Source: CAJQPP01 sp041747075 (GTDB lineage Bacteria > Planctomycetota > Planctomycetia > Pirellulales > Pirellulaceae). Taken from it: DNA of 7,112 bases. Both the position numbers and the translations under genes were made by a program. The DNA is taken from positions 1 to 7,112 of the forward strand of contig JBGTFW010000204.1 in the NCBI GenBank assembly GCA_041747075.1, given 5' to 3'. Shown here in pieces: positions 6,965 through 7,112 of the stretch. The notes beneath the pieces are model-generated. The model searched no databases and had not been told where the DNA came from. It was given only the letters and a program-made list of their open reading frames with translations. The stretch's first letter is position 1, and each line of letters starts with the position of its first letter.

Positions 6965-7011
6965 CCACACCCGTAATCCCACCCCTACTCGTACGCTACG
7001 CTTACTCTTAC
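6965..7011. repeat. Degenerate 6-base tandem repeat
   Basis: Read on the plus strand the block tiles as CCACAC, CCGTAA, TCCCAC, CCCTAC, TCGTAC, GCTAC (one base short), GCTTAC, TCTTAC. The minus-strand consensus is roughly GTARGN. Seven of the eight units are 6 bases long and most end in AC. The drift between units suggests an old microsatellite-like tract. No function is evident. Confidence 0.55.
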
Positions 7012-7043
7012 TTCTAACTGGACAGCGCCACTTTGGTTGCCAA

Positions 7044-7112
7044 TACAAGCACGAAGCGCAAGCGAGTGAGTGGGTTACGCCGAAACACACTCGCTCGCGC
7101 GTCGTGCTTGTA
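7044..7112. repeat. Large inverted repeat ending at the window edge
   Basis: Arms 7044-7071 and 7085-7112 pair at 25 of 28 positions (mismatches 7055/7101, 7060/7096, 7069/7087) around a 13-base loop. The left arm begins TACAAGCACGAAGCGCAAGC and the right arm ends with the matching GTGCTTGTA. It may extend past the edge. Similar 'ACAAGCACGAAGCGCAAGCG' elements recur between genes in Pirellula/Rhodopirellula-type planctomycetes, as I recall. It may act as a bidirectional terminator or be a non-coding mobile palindrome; there is no transposase nearby in the window. Confidence 0.8.

Larger units (their letters stand above)
6856..7112. other. Non-coding leader upstream of the operon, filled with repeats
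   Basis: No credible gene is seen in these 257 bases. An open minus-strand frame (7090-6845) and a TTG extension of the GT2 gene are both built from repeat sequence. The operon promoter should lie here or further right, but I find no convincing -35/-10 pair; TTGGCA on the minus strand (7038-7043) has no good -10 partner. A 5-bp hairpin, GGAAG-ACAC-CTTCC (6871-6884), lies 15 bases upstream of the ATG at 6855. Confidence 0.7.

Noticed and set aside
6845..7090. 81-residue minus-strand open frame in the leader
   Set aside because: It is built from the palindromic and hairpin repeats (Gly/Glu-rich GGEGRGEGEG end), a well-known type of spurious ORF.

Overview
The window is almost wholly one minus-strand operon for making and modifying an extracellular or cell-surface polysaccharide. 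It reads right to left. Seven protein genes run from about 6855 down to the left edge: four glycosyltransferases, a NodB-type polysaccharide deacetylase, a GNAT acetyltransferase, and the N-terminal part of a CelD/BcsL (FemAB-like) acyltransferase that is cut by the window start. No tRNA, rRNA, CRISPR array, insertion sequence or phage gene is visible. The large plus-strand open frames are antisense shadows.

Layout in transcription order: an ExoA-like GT2 with C-terminal membrane segments (6855-5764); a GT-B glycosyltransferase resembling exosortase-associated sugar transferases (5774-4533, GTG start); a GT4 glycosyltransferase (4536-3352); a polysaccharide deacetylase (3355-2405); a GNAT acetyltransferase (2381-1710); a second GT4 glycosyltransferase (about 1633-380, start uncertain); and a CelD/BcsL-like protein (383 to beyond 1). 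Three junctions are 4-base ATGA stop/start overlaps and one is an 11-base overlap, so the genes are probably translationally coupled. The expected logic is that the GTs assemble the repeat unit, GT2 acting at the inner membrane and the GT-B enzymes in the cytoplasm, while the deacetylase and the two acyltransferase-fold proteins change its substituents. The initiating phosphosugar transferase, flippase, polymerase and export genes are not in view and probably lie outside.

The leader, 6856-7112, holds no credible gene but is dense in repeats: a CCCTCTCC-type hairpin, a degenerate 6-base tandem, and a 28-base-arm inverted repeat that ends exactly at the right edge.

Organism: a Gram-negative bacterium of moderate to high GC, most likely a planctomycete of the Pirellula/Rhodopirellula kind. 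This is an inference from the repeat-rich leader, weak Shine-Dalgarno signals and gene content; no marker gene proves it. I see no clearly unprecedented system. The most useful observations are the edge-truncated seventh gene, the resemblance of the gene set to exosortase-linked polysaccharide loci, and the leader repeats.
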